From: Vibrio maritimus
Lineage (GTDB): Bacteria; Pseudomonadota; Gammaproteobacteria; Enterobacterales; Vibrionaceae
NCBI RefSeq assembly: GCF_021441885.1
Contig: NZ_CP090438.1
Coordinates: 1-64,000, forward strand
DNA length: 64,000 bases
Direction: 5' to 3'
The first letter of the stretch is position 1. Each line of letters opens with the position of its first letter. The position numbers and the translations under genes were made by a program. Shown here one piece after another: positions 8,594 to 17,035 of the stretch. The notes under the pieces are model-generated. The model worked only from the letters and a program-made list of their open reading frames with translations. It did no database searches and had not been told where the DNA came from.

Positions 8594-10678
8594 TTATTCG
8601 CCAGTGTAAACGATGAGTACCTTGTCATCTTGGTAACGACGTTCAAACGCATAGTACCCGCTTTGCTGGCGGGTAATATGTTCACCCATAGCAATGGCAG
8701 GGTGACGTAGGCGGAAATCGCCTAATGTTTGCCAGTGCTTCAATAGGGTTTCGCGCTGACCCGTTATCTTATCCCAAGGCATGTCTGAGCGCGTACCTTG
8801 GTGTGAGTCAGAGCCACTGACACCTAGGTCTCTTGCTATCTCATCACCATAGTAGATCTGCACCGCACCCGGACTTAACATCAGTGCATTGGCGGCACGC
8901 ATCTGATCATCAATGCTTCGGCTTCGAGATGCCCAGAACAGTGAAGTGTCGTGCGAAGAGAGGTAGCTCAGCACATTAAACTCACTGTCGCTGTTAATGC
9001 GCTCTGCATAGCGGCGATAGTCACTGTCTAGGTTAGCGAAACACTTCAATGCCTTAGGGGCAACGTCGCCTTGGAACTCGAAGTTAATGATAGAATCAAA
9101 GCCGTTATCGAAATACGGGCTCTTCACCACGCTGTGTGCCCAAACCTCACCGGTCATCCAGAACGGTTTATCATCCAGTGCCTTGTCTGGGTTGTTTTGT
9201 TTCCACTCTGCCAGTGCTTCATTACTGGCTTGCTTGAGCTTGGCCCAGCTTTCCATTTCGACGTGTTTAGCGGTATCGACACGGAAGCCATCGATGCCAT
9301 ACTCGCGAACCCAATCTGTTAGCCAGGTGATCAAATGCTCACTTGGCGTGGCTTGAATATCTTTGGCATTGGTCTCTTTATTACGATAGAAGTTCGGCAG
9401 GCCTGTCTTCTGTGTCGATTCTGTTTTTAGATCCGGCAAGAAGTTAAGTGACATGGTTCTGTCGTTGTATCCAGGTGCGTCGTAGTCACCGATGTCGGTA
9501 CGGATCCAATCCTTACCCCACCATTTATCCCATGCCTCGTCATCACTGTACTTGATGTAATCATTAAAGCTGTGCCAGCTTTGCCCGGATTTAGGTTGCC
9601 AATCGGTCCAGTTTTCACCAAGCTCTTGTTTCGCCTCTTCATCAGAGAGGTACAGTTTTCCAAAGCCAAATTCTTGCATGTCCGCTAACGTGGCGTAGCC
9701 GGTATGGTTCATAACTACATCCCAAACGACTCGGATACCTTTCTCATGGGCAGTATCGATAAACTGACGCAACTCCGCCTCTGTGCCCATGTTGGCATCG
9801 AGCTTGGTCCAATCTTGATGGTAATAGCCGTGATAGCCATAGTGCTTGAAGTCACCTCTATCACCGCCACCAACCCAGCCATGAATTTGCTCCAGTGGTG
9901 AGGTGATCCAGATGGCATTGACGCCAAGCGATTCAATGTAGTCGAGCTTTTTAGTCAAACCGGCTAGATCGCCACCATGGAAGGTACCGATCTCATGTTT
10001 GCCGTCTTTGCTTCGCCCATAGCTGTTATCGTTATCTGGGTTGCCGTTGTAGAAGCGATCGGTCATTACGAAGTAGACCGTCGCGTTGTCCCAATCGAAT
10101 TCCGCCTTCGGTGCCTGTTCTGCAGGCTCTAGCAGCAATAGGCCCTGGCTGTTTGCGCCAGGCTGCAGCGCTATCTTACCGCTGCTGACCGTCGCTTGTT
10201 GTCCGCTCAGCGCATCTCTAAGCACAGTGCCATCGGCAAAGGTAGCACTAACATCAATGACTTTAGGGCTGTCAGTGGCAACAGGGCAGGTAGAGGTAAA
10301 ATCGTTACTCTGTTTCGGTTTCACCTTTACGGTGAGCTCGTTGTTGGTTGGATTGAGCGTAAACTGGTAGGTATTCGCCTTGAATACTCGCATCGGAATG
10401 GCCGATTCCCCGGCACAATCATCGAGCTTTAATGGGCGGTTGAACTTAATGCGCGCATCTTCAGCCAAAGCAAAGTTGCTGCCACAGGTTTGTGCATTAT
10501 CACCGATAGAAAAGGTATAGCTGCCTTTATCAAGCTTCTTTTCTGCAACCAGCAAACCTTGTTCATTGGCAGCAAAAGCCACTTGTTGGTCATCTAAGCT
10601 AAGTAGTAACGCGTCATCTGGCAATTGGCTGCAGGCGCTGAGCATCGCCACTGAGAGTGAAAGTAGGGTCTTTTTCAT
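8594..10678 (-). CDS. malS: MalS-like alpha-amylase, probable lipoprotein
   Basis: GH13 endo-acting alpha-amylase that cleaves maltodextrins outside the cytoplasm. The 694 residues begin with a signal peptide ending in lipobox LSAC (Cys16), so the mature enzyme is probably membrane-anchored. A beta-rich N-terminal region (20-195) precedes the TIM barrel with region I DVVMNH (320-325), region II GFRVDTAKH (nucleophile Asp468), region III GEVW (acid/base Glu511) and region IV SSHD (Asp577). The block KPFWMTGEVWAHS and the overall layout are those of E. coli MalS. E. coli MalS is a soluble periplasmic protein, so the lipobox is a difference. It stands alone with its own terminator; no mal genes are nearby. 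Confidence 0.85.
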   Translation of the reverse strand: MKKTLLSLSVAMLSACSQLPDDALLLSLDDQQVAFAANEQGLLVAEKKLDKGSYTFSIGDNAQTCGSNFALAEDARIKFNRPLKLDDCAGESAIPMRVFKANTYQFTLNPTNNELTVKVKPKQSNDFTSTCPVATDSPKVIDVSATFADGTVLRDALSGQQATVSSGKIALQPGANSQGLLLLEPAEQAPKAEFDWDNATVYFVMTDRFYNGNPDNDNSYGRSKDGKHEIGTFHGGDLAGLTKKLDYIESLGVNAIWITSPLEQIHGWVGGGDRGDFKHYGYHGYYHQDWTKLDANMGTEAELRQFIDTAHEKGIRVVWDVVMNHTGYATLADMQEFGFGKLYLSDEEAKQELGENWTDWQPKSGQSWHSFNDYIKYSDDEAWDKWWGKDWIRTDIGDYDAPGYNDRTMSLNFLPDLKTESTQKTGLPNFYRNKETNAKDIQATPSEHLITWLTDWVREYGIDGFRVDTAKHVEMESWAKLKQASNEALAEWKQNNPDKALDDKPFWMTGEVWAHSVVKSPYFDNGFDSIINFEFQGDVAPKALKCFANLDSDYRRYAERINSDSEFNVLSYLSSHDTSLFWASRSRSIDDQMRAANALMLSPGAVQIYYGDEIARDLGVSGSDSHQGTRSDMPWDKITGQRETLLKHWQTLGDFRLRHPAIAMGEHITRQQSGYYAFERRYQDDKVLIVYTGE

Positions 10679-10827
10679 GGGTTCTCTTCCTTGAAGTTAT
10701 CCCACGTTTATATCAAATATCGACCTCTACATTCTGAGTGCTATAACCGCTAGTTTGTAGGCAAACTCCCTACAATTTTCATACTAGTTCACAGAACTAA
10801 CAATAACTTGTTGCTGATTGTCAGGTA

Positions 10828-10854
10828 CAAAAAAGGGAAGCGGATGCTTCCCTT
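10828..10854 (-). terminator. Terminator of glyQS
   Basis: GGGAAGC / GCTTCCC stem with GGAT loop; on the minus strand it is followed by six Ts, 31 nt after the glyS stop. Confidence 0.9.
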
Positions 10855-10884
10855 TCATTAACCAATATTGCCTAAAACTGACGA

Positions 10885-12966
10885 CTATTTCTGAAGAAGT
10901 GAAATGTCGGCGATTTGTAGGAACAGGTTACGCAGGTTGTTTAGTAGCGTTAGACGGTTCTTCTTAAGTGCTTCGTCATCGGCCATGACCATCACATTAT
11001 CGAAGAACGCATCCACAGGCTCACGTAGGTCAGCAAGCTTGCTTAGTGCTTCTTGATAGTTACCTGTCGCGAATGCTGGCTCAAGGGCTTCAGTCATCAC
11101 TTCAACGTTCTCTGCTAGTGTCTTCTCTGCATCTTCTTGTAGAAGTGCAAGGTCGATTTCAGCTGCCAGTTCGCCGTCGAATTTCGCTAGGATGTTACCT
11201 ACACGCTTGTTCGCTGCCGCCAGTGCTTCTGCTGCCTCTAGCTCACGGAAGTGAGATACCGCTTTAACGCGCTGGTCGAAGTCTGCTGGTTTGGTTGGAC
11301 GGTTAGCCAGTACTGCTTGGATGATATCCACGCTGAAGCCTTCATCTTTGTACCATGCATTGAAACGACCAAGCATGAAGTCGATGACGTCGTCGGCAAC
11401 GTTCGTGTTGGTTAGCTTGCTAGTACCGTCTTCTTGGGCAAACAGAGACTGAGCTTTCGCAATTAGGTCCGTTAGGTCTAGGTTGTAGCCGTTTTCGACG
11501 ATGATACGAAGTACACCTAGAGACGCACGACGAAGTGCGAATGGGTCAGAGCCCTTAGGTGCTTGGCCAATACCAAAGATACCGACAATCGTATCTAGCT
11601 TGTCTGCCATTGCGACTGCTGAAGAGATACCTGTGCTTGGTAGCTCGTCACCGGCGAAACGTGGCATGTACTGCTCGTAAAGCGCCAGTGCTACTTGCTC
11701 ATCTTCACCATCGTGAGTGGCGTAGTGCATGCCCATGACACCTTGGGTATCGGTAAACTCGAATACCATAGAGGTCATTAGGTCACACTTCGCTAGAAGG
11801 CCAGCACGCTTAGATTTCTCAACGTCAGCATTGATTTGCTCAGCGATGTAGCCAGCAAGCTCTGTGATGCGGTCTGTTTTGTCTTTGATAGTACCAAGCT
11901 GCTTCTGGAAGATAGCTTGCTCTAGCTCAGGTAGACGGTCGATAAGAGGGCGCTTACGGTCAGTGTTAAAGAAGAATTCCGCATCCGCTAGACGTGGACG
12001 CACAACCTTCTCGTTACCTTCGATTACGTAGCGAGGCTCTTTAGATTCGATGTTAGAGACGAAGATAAAGTTAGGCAGAAGCTTCTTGTTCTCGTCATAC
12101 ACTGGGAAGTACTTCTGGTCACCTTTCATGGTGTAAACCAGCGCTTCAGAAGGCACCTTCAGGAACTCTTCTTCGAACTTCGCCGTAAGAACCACTGGCC
12201 ACTCAACGAGTGATGTTACTTCTTCAACTAGGTCATCCTCTAGATCAGCGACACCGCCAACTGCTGCTGCCGCTTTTTGCGAATCAGCTAGGATGATTGC
12301 CTTACGCGCTTCGTAATCTGCCATCACTTTACCGCGCTCTTCTAGGATCGCAGGGTATTGCTCAGCAGAATCGATAGTGAACTCTTGCTCACCCATAAAG
12401 CGGTGACCACGGATAGTACGGTCAGAGGCTACGCCTAGGATCTCGCCTTCGATAAGGTCAGAGCCCATTAGCATAGTCAGTGTTTTAACAGGACGGATGA
12501 ACTGAGTCGTCTTGTTACCCCAACGCATTGGTTTCGCGATTGGTAGGTTAGCTAGCGCTTTAGCTGCAAGCTCAACCACGATTTCAGTCGTTGCTTGGCC
12601 TTTGACTTCTTGTTTGAATAGTAGCCATTCGCCTTTGTCTGTCACTAGACGATCCGCTTGCTCAACAGTGATACCGTTACCGCGAGCCCAGCCTTGAGCC
12701 GCCTTAGTTGCATTACCGTCAGCATCGAATGCCACAGAAACCGCAGGTCCACGCTTTTCTACCACTTTATCTGCCTGACTTTCAGCAAGACCAGCGACCT
12801 TAAGTGCTAGACGACGAGGAGCCGCGTACCATTTCACACCTTCGTGTGTTAGGTCTGCACCTTTCAGCTCTGCTTCGAAGTTCGCTGCAAAAGCTTCTGC
12901 AAGGGTACGAAGCTGCGTTGGTGGTAGCTCTTCAGTACCGAGTTCAATTAGAAATTCTTTTGCCAT
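10885..12966 (-). CDS. glyS: Glycyl-tRNA synthetase beta subunit
   Basis: Beta subunit of the bacterial alpha2beta2 glycyl-tRNA synthetase; it supplies tRNA recognition. The 693 residues match the family length, opening with the hallmark FLIELGTEELPP and containing an HD-like central region and a C-terminal DALR-type anticodon-binding domain. Only 2 nt separate it from the glyQ stop, so the subunits are translationally coupled. A strong terminator follows. Confidence 0.97.
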   Translation of the reverse strand: MAKEFLIELGTEELPPTQLRTLAEAFAANFEAELKGADLTHEGVKWYAAPRRLALKVAGLAESQADKVVEKRGPAVSVAFDADGNATKAAQGWARGNGITVEQADRLVTDKGEWLLFKQEVKGQATTEIVVELAAKALANLPIAKPMRWGNKTTQFIRPVKTLTMLMGSDLIEGEILGVASDRTIRGHRFMGEQEFTIDSAEQYPAILEERGKVMADYEARKAIILADSQKAAAAVGGVADLEDDLVEEVTSLVEWPVVLTAKFEEEFLKVPSEALVYTMKGDQKYFPVYDENKKLLPNFIFVSNIESKEPRYVIEGNEKVVRPRLADAEFFFNTDRKRPLIDRLPELEQAIFQKQLGTIKDKTDRITELAGYIAEQINADVEKSKRAGLLAKCDLMTSMVFEFTDTQGVMGMHYATHDGEDEQVALALYEQYMPRFAGDELPSTGISSAVAMADKLDTIVGIFGIGQAPKGSDPFALRRASLGVLRIIVENGYNLDLTDLIAKAQSLFAQEDGTSKLTNTNVADDVIDFMLGRFNAWYKDEGFSVDIIQAVLANRPTKPADFDQRVKAVSHFRELEAAEALAAANKRVGNILAKFDGELAAEIDLALLQEDAEKTLAENVEVMTEALEPAFATGNYQEALSKLADLREPVDAFFDNVMVMADDEALKKNRLTLLNNLRNLFLQIADISLLQK

Positions 12967-12968
12967 GA

Positions 12969-13889
12969 TTACTTCTCCTCGTCTTTTTTAAGCATTGGGA
13001 AGCCTAAGGCTTCACGTGATGCGTAATATGCTTCTGCAACCGCTTTAGTCAGGTTGCGGATACGAAGGATGTAACGTTGGCGCTCTGTTACAGAGATAGC
13101 TTTGCGTGCATCAAGGATGTTGAATGCGTGAGCCGCTTTAAGAATGCGCTCATACGCTGGAAGAGGAAGAGGTTTCTCTAGCTCTAGCAGCTCTTTGGTT
13201 TCTTTTTCACACTGGTCAAAGTAAGTGAATAGGAAATCTACGTCAGCGTGCTCAAAGTTGTAGGTTGATTGCTCAACTTCGTTTTGGTGGAAGATATCAC
13301 CGTAAGTGACCTTGCTGCCGTCGGGTGCGATGTTCCACACTAGGTCGTACACAGAATCTACTTCTTGGATGTACATCGCTAGACGTTCGATACCATAAGT
13401 GATCTCGCCAGTTACTGGCTTACACTCAAGACCGCCAACCTGCTGGAAGTAAGTAAACTGAGTCACTTCCATACCGTTTAGCCAGACTTCCCAACCAAGA
13501 CCCCATGCGCCTAGCGTTGGGTTTTCCCAGTTGTCTTCTACGAAACGAATGTCGTGTACTAGCGGGTCGATACCAAGCACTTCAAGTGAGCCTAGGTACA
13601 ACTCCTGAATGTTATCTGGAGAAGGCTTAAGCGCAACTTGGAACTGATAATAGTGCTGCAGACGGTTCGGGTTCTCGCCGTAGCGACCATCGGTCGGACG
13701 ACGTGAGGGTTGAACGTATGCCGTAGACATTGGCTCTGGGCCAAGTGCACGTAGACATGTCATTGGGTGAGAGGTGCCTGCACCTACTTCCATATCTAGT
13801 GGTTGAACAATAGTACAACCGTTCTGTGCCCAGTAATCCTGCAGCGCGAGGATCATTCCCTGGAAGGTTTTGATATCGTATTTTTGCAT
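12969..13889 (-). CDS. glyQ: Glycyl-tRNA synthetase alpha subunit
   Basis: Catalytic class II core subunit that activates glycine. The 306 residues open with the family's FQGMILALQDYWAQNGC and contain TSHPMTCLRALGPEP and the class II motif region RPTDGRYGENPNRLQHYYQFQV. It is the first gene of glyQS. The upstream region (13890-14070) carries a perfect inverted repeat, TTTCTGATATTCAGAAA at 13923-13939, between the likely promoter and the start codon. Confidence 0.97.
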   Translation of the reverse strand: MQKYDIKTFQGMILALQDYWAQNGCTIVQPLDMEVGAGTSHPMTCLRALGPEPMSTAYVQPSRRPTDGRYGENPNRLQHYYQFQVALKPSPDNIQELYLGSLEVLGIDPLVHDIRFVEDNWENPTLGAWGLGWEVWLNGMEVTQFTYFQQVGGLECKPVTGEITYGIERLAMYIQEVDSVYDLVWNIAPDGSKVTYGDIFHQNEVEQSTYNFEHADVDFLFTYFDQCEKETKELLELEKPLPLPAYERILKAAHAFNILDARKAISVTERQRYILRIRNLTKAVAEAYYASREALGFPMLKKDEEK

Positions 13890-14071
13890 AGTAATTCGCG
13901 CAATTCTCTAAGTGAAAAGGTGTTTCTGATATTCAGAAAATAACAAATAAGTATACCGACTAATCGGTAAGGGGAGTAGGGGTAAAAGTGCTGATTTAAT
14001 CATCATAAAGGTAAAAAAATGCGGTTTTTCGGAGTTATTCGCTGTGTGAAGGGGCGTAAGCTCCAATATTG

Positions 14072-14100
14072 TTGAAATTGATTCATTGAGTGATTACAAT
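14072..14100 (+). promoter_or_regulatory. Sigma70 promoter of the mneA leader
   Basis: TTGAAA (14072-14077), 17-nt spacer, TACAAT (14095-14100). Transcription would start at about 14107, just before the riboswitch. Confidence 0.75.
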
Positions 14101-14107
14101 GCCGTCA

Positions 14108-14265
14108 TCTTTGGGGAGTAGCTTATCCATACACTCACAAGCGTTTGGATTCGTTCGTCAACATAATTGGTGCAAAATCACCATGGCGCTCGAGACTTGT
14201 GCCCGCAAGTTTAGCAAGACCATAGATAAACATCGTGAACCGGGGTGGGGCGCGAGGTTTGTCTA
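14108..14265 (+). promoter_or_regulatory. yybP-ykoY manganese riboswitch upstream of mneA
   Basis: The leader opens with TTTGGGGAGTAGC (14110-14122), the hallmark 5' segment of yybP-ykoY riboswitches. The distal binding-site segments CATGGCGCTCGAGACTTG and GCAAGACC (14213-14221) follow. The latter runs into a stem CATAGATAAAC / GTTTGTCTATAG (about 14221-14268) and G-rich/C-rich tracts (GGGGTGGGG near 14242; CCCTGCCCC at 14284) that could alternate around the start region. This class senses Mn2+ and turns on exporter genes, which fits the MneA gene downstream. The expression-platform mechanism is inferred. Confidence 0.88.
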
Positions 14266-14304
14266 TAGGTTAAATACTATAATCCCTGCCCCTTAGAGCA
14301 TGTC

Positions 14305-14859
14305 GTGAGCGTTTTAGCTATATCAATTACTACTGTGGCACTTGCCGAAATTGGCGATAAGACCCAACTTTTATCTCTGCTGCTGGCCAGTCGTTACCGT
14401 AAACCTATTCCTATTATTGCCGCTATCTTTTTAGCGACCATTGCCAATCATGCATTAGCTGCATGGCTGGGGGTTGTAGTGGCCGATTATCTATCACCGG
14501 AAGTGCTTAAGTGGGTATTAGTGGTCAGCTTCCTTGCCATGGCTGCATGGATCTTGGTGCCGGATAAACTCGATGACGATGAAAGTATCTCAAGTCGCGG
14601 TCCGTTTATCGCCAGTTTTATCGCATTCTTCATTGCTGAAATTGGCGATAAAACTCAGATAGCGACCTCCATTCTCGGCGCGCAATACGCGGATGCGCTG
14701 ACCTGGGTGGTGATTGGTACTACGGTGGGTATGCTACTAGCCAATGTGCCTGTCGTCTTGATTGGTAAGCTATCAGCGGACAAGCTTCCGCTTGATTGGA
14801 TTCGTCGTATTACCGCCATTTTGTTCGTAGGACTCGCCATCGGCGCTGCTGTTTTTTAA
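14305..14859 (+). CDS. mneA: Manganese exporter MneA (UPF0016/TMEM165 family)
   Basis: Inner-membrane Mn2+ efflux protein. Its V. cholerae counterpart (VC0022) protects cells from manganese. The 184 residues form six hydrophobic segments in two repeats, each with the signature EIGDKT (residues 15-20 and 112-117) that forms the metal path. Start is GTG 14305, because the only nearby ATG (14300) is followed at once by a stop. The Mn-type riboswitch upstream supports the function independently. Confidence 0.93.
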   Translation: MSVLAISITTVALAEIGDKTQLLSLLLASRYRKPIPIIAAIFLATIANHALAAWLGVVVADYLSPEVLKWVLVVSFLAMAAWILVPDKLDDDESISSRGPFIASFIAFFIAEIGDKTQIATSILGAQYADALTWVVIGTTVGMLLANVPVVLIGKLSADKLPLDWIRRITAILFVGLAIGAAVF

Positions 14860-15000
14860 TAACAATATCAACTAAATATCAAACTTTAATCGGGATCAAA
14901 CTCTCGCTCGAATCTGATGAAATTCGTGATGAATGACATATTAGTGTCATAATTGTCATGGTACTTTAATCATGTGGATCCTAGCGAGAGGGCAACGATT

Positions 15001-15261
15001 ATGCTTACACGTTACACAGGAATGACCGCGGAAAGCCAAAGCCGTTTATTCACCTTCGGTTTGGTATTAACACTGCTTGGGATGGTACTCACCGATATGT
15101 GGATACCTATGGTCGTCGGTGCCATCGTCATGGCAGGATTGGCCGTCGAATCTTGGATTCGGGTTCAGCATTTGATCCCAATGCACAACGAGATCCGTTC
15201 GATGCAAAAGCAGATAAAGAAACTGCAATCTGAGATCAGAACGCTCGAATATGACGAATAG
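15001..15261 (+). CDS. Small membrane protein with C-terminal coiled coil
   Basis: The function is not recognised. ATG 15001 gives 86 residues and has GAGAGG upstream; an in-frame ATG at 14953 would add 16 residues but lacks a clear SD. Two closely spaced hydrophobic segments (about 15-33 and 35-52) are followed by a charged heptad-like helix (MHNEIRSMQKQIKKLQSEIRT-like). It sits after mneA and before a bidirectional terminator, alone between convergent tusA and mneA. It is probably an inner-membrane protein with a cytoplasmic coiled coil that could oligomerise. Confidence 0.72.
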   Translation: MLTRYTGMTAESQSRLFTFGLVLTLLGMVLTDMWIPMVVGAIVMAGLAVESWIRVQHLIPMHNEIRSMQKQIKKLQSEIRTLEYDE

Positions 15262-15262
15262 T

Positions 15263-15290
15263 AAAAAGGCTGCCAGTGGCAGCCTTTTTT
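15263..15290 (+). terminator. Bidirectional terminator
   Basis: AAAAAGGCTGCC / GGCAGCCTTTTTT with a 3-nt loop, shared by the small membrane protein gene (+) and tusA (-). Confidence 0.92.
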
Positions 15291-15296
15291 AGTGCG

Positions 15297-15545
15297 TTAC
15301 GCTAACCCTTTTTTAATCAAATAAAGGTAAGGAACGGTTTCTGTCTGAGCACTCAGCAATTGGTGATCCATAAAGCGACAGAAACTTGGAATATCGCGCG
15401 TCGTCGAAGGGTCGTCGGCTTTCACTAACAACACTTCACCTTCTTCCATCTTACGAATTGTCTTCCTGACCATCATCACTGGCTCTGGGCAGCGCAGTCC
15501 TTCGGCTTCGAGTGTTTGCGTCGCTAGGTCTGTATTGATTGTCAT
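15297..15545 (-). CDS. tusA: Sulfur carrier TusA
   Basis: TusA takes persulfide sulfur from IscS and passes it to TusBCD for 2-thiouridine synthesis in tRNA. The 82 residues contain the CPEP motif (Cys19-Pro22), with Cys19 the sulfur-carrying residue, and the domain's single alpha/beta fold. The length equals the E. coli protein (81 aa). It is monocistronic and convergent with the small membrane protein gene. Confidence 0.95.
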   Translation of the reverse strand: MTINTDLATQTLEAEGLRCPEPVMMVRKTIRKMEEGEVLLVKADDPSTTRDIPSFCRFMDHQLLSAQTETVPYLYLIKKGLA

Positions 15546-15678
15546 CGGGAACTCTTTCTTACTAAAAACAGCTCAAATTCTACTTATGAAGAAAAAATAT
15601 GCAATAACCCCTTGGCAAAAGGAATTTTTTGTTTTAACTTTATTAACAAGTTGGTAACAAAGGGGCAGGGACGTAACT

Positions 15679-15864
15679 ATGTTAACCGTACTAGACAGGA
15701 TTACAATTTACTCGGTGCTTTGCTTGATAGCATTCTGTGCCTTGGTATTACAGCCTCCCCAACAAGCCGGGTGGGCGCCGTTAATAGGTTTAAGTGTCTC
15801 TATAATGGGTCTCTGGTTAGAGGTAAGACGCTGGCAAGATGTTTCAGAAGAACAAGAGAATTAA
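15679..15864 (+). CDS. Putative small membrane protein, 61 aa
   Basis: No family recognised. ATG 15679 is preceded by GGGACG at good spacing. The product has two hydrophobic stretches (about 8-26 and 32-47) and ends in the charged tail EVRRWQDVSEEQEN. A clear intrinsic terminator at 15946 follows, which supports a real transcript. It lies between tusA and a LysR gene. A frame this short could occur by chance, so confidence is moderate. Confidence 0.55.
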   Translation: MLTVLDRITIYSVLCLIAFCALVLQPPQQAGWAPLIGLSVSIMGLWLEVRRWQDVSEEQEN

Positions 15865-15945
15865 CATTTAGTAAACATTCTTGCAAATTAGAACTTCCAA
15901 TACATTTTACGACATTCCGACACTATCCCCATTTTCTTGGGCTTC

Positions 15946-15971
15946 CCCGCTGAAAGGCGGGATTTTTTTTA
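15946..15971 (+). terminator. Terminator before the LysR gene
   Basis: CCCGC / GCGGG stem with a 6-nt loop, then A and eight Ts (15963-15970). Confidence 0.85.
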
Positions 15972-16027
15972 TCTGAAGAAAAGAAAACCAAGTGTACACT
16001 AGGGGAAGAACTACGTAGGAAGAGCTT

Positions 16028-16969
16028 ATGGAACTCGAAGAAATCTATCGTCGCGACCTCAATTTATTGGTGGCATTGAAGGTGCTGGTGGAAGAGGGCA
16101 GTGTTAGTCAAGCGGCCGTGCGACTCAACCTAAGCCAATCCGCAACGAGTCGAGTGTTAGGTCGATTGAGAGACTTATTAGGGGATCCGCTTTTCACCCG
16201 TCAAGGACAGCGAATCATTCCTACCAGTAAAGCGCTCGAGATATGTAAGCAAATTGACCAACCGTTAGAGTCCTTCCGTCAGTTGCTGACACCCAGTGAG
16301 TTCAATCCCTACTATTGTAACGAGCGCTTTCTCATCGCGACGACTGACTATGCGATGCAAACCATCCTTCCTTATGCATTGCCGAAGATTTATCAGCTCG
16401 CGCCTAATATCTCTTTGGAGTTCGCTCCACTGCAACACGAGAGCCTTTTTAAACAGCTCAGCACTGATAAGGTCGATATGGCGATCTGCCGTCCTACGGG
16501 TTCGGTTACACCATTACACCAAGAAGTCTTGGGCCCGGTCGGCGTCTCTTGCTTAGTTTCCAAGCAACATCCGTTAGCGGATAAACCCGTATCGCTTGAG
16601 GATTATATCAATGCGCCTCATGCCATGATTGCGATCAGTGACGGCGTTAAAGCTCTGCTGGATGCCGCGCTTATCAACCAAAACCCTCGAAAAATGGTAC
16701 TGCGTGCCTATCATCTTGAAGCGGCATTGGCGATAGTTGATAGCATGCCATTGATCATTACCGTACCAGCTGATCTCGCTTATTTAGTGGCAGATCGCTA
16801 CGATCTCGTGATAAAACCACTGCCTTTTGCTTTTACTCCGTTTGATTATTCTCTGATTTGGCACGCGCGATGCGATACCTCGGAGTCTCAGAAATGGCTT
16901 CGCTCGGTAGTAAAAGAAGAGTGTGGAAAGTTGATTGCGAAACGAATTGAAGATGTGGGTTTAGGTTAA
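16028..16969 (+). CDS. LysR-family transcriptional regulator
   Basis: DNA-binding regulator of unknown target. The 313 residues start with a winged helix-turn-helix (RDLNLLVALKVLVEEGSVSQAA; LSQSATSRVLGRLRDLLGDPLF), in the NodD/LeuO-like subgroup with the RRDLNLL opening. A periplasmic-binding-like effector domain follows (about 90-300). AGGAAGAG precedes ATG 16028. It is flanked by terminators on both sides, so it is monocistronic. Its neighbours give no strong hint of its regulon. Confidence 0.9.
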   Translation: MELEEIYRRDLNLLVALKVLVEEGSVSQAAVRLNLSQSATSRVLGRLRDLLGDPLFTRQGQRIIPTSKALEICKQIDQPLESFRQLLTPSEFNPYYCNERFLIATTDYAMQTILPYALPKIYQLAPNISLEFAPLQHESLFKQLSTDKVDMAICRPTGSVTPLHQEVLGPVGVSCLVSKQHPLADKPVSLEDYINAPHAMIAISDGVKALLDAALINQNPRKMVLRAYHLEAALAIVDSMPLIITVPADLAYLVADRYDLVIKPLPFAFTPFDYSLIWHARCDTSESQKWLRSVVKEECGKLIAKRIEDVGLG

Positions 16970-16985
16970 TGACCTTCCCAGATGC

Positions 16986-17015
16986 AAAAAAGGCTCTCGT
17001 GATGAGAGCCTTTTC
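16986..17015 (+). terminator. Bidirectional terminator between LysR gene and acuI
   Basis: AAAAAAGGCTCTC / GAGAGCCTTTTC stem with a GTGAT loop, between convergent genes. Confidence 0.9.
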
Positions 17016-17035
17016 TCTAATGAGGCTGTTACCAA

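Noticed and set aside
14090..14296. 68-aa open frame before mneA
   Set aside because: It lies across the Mn riboswitch; conserved RNA motifs explain the sequence and there is no SD.
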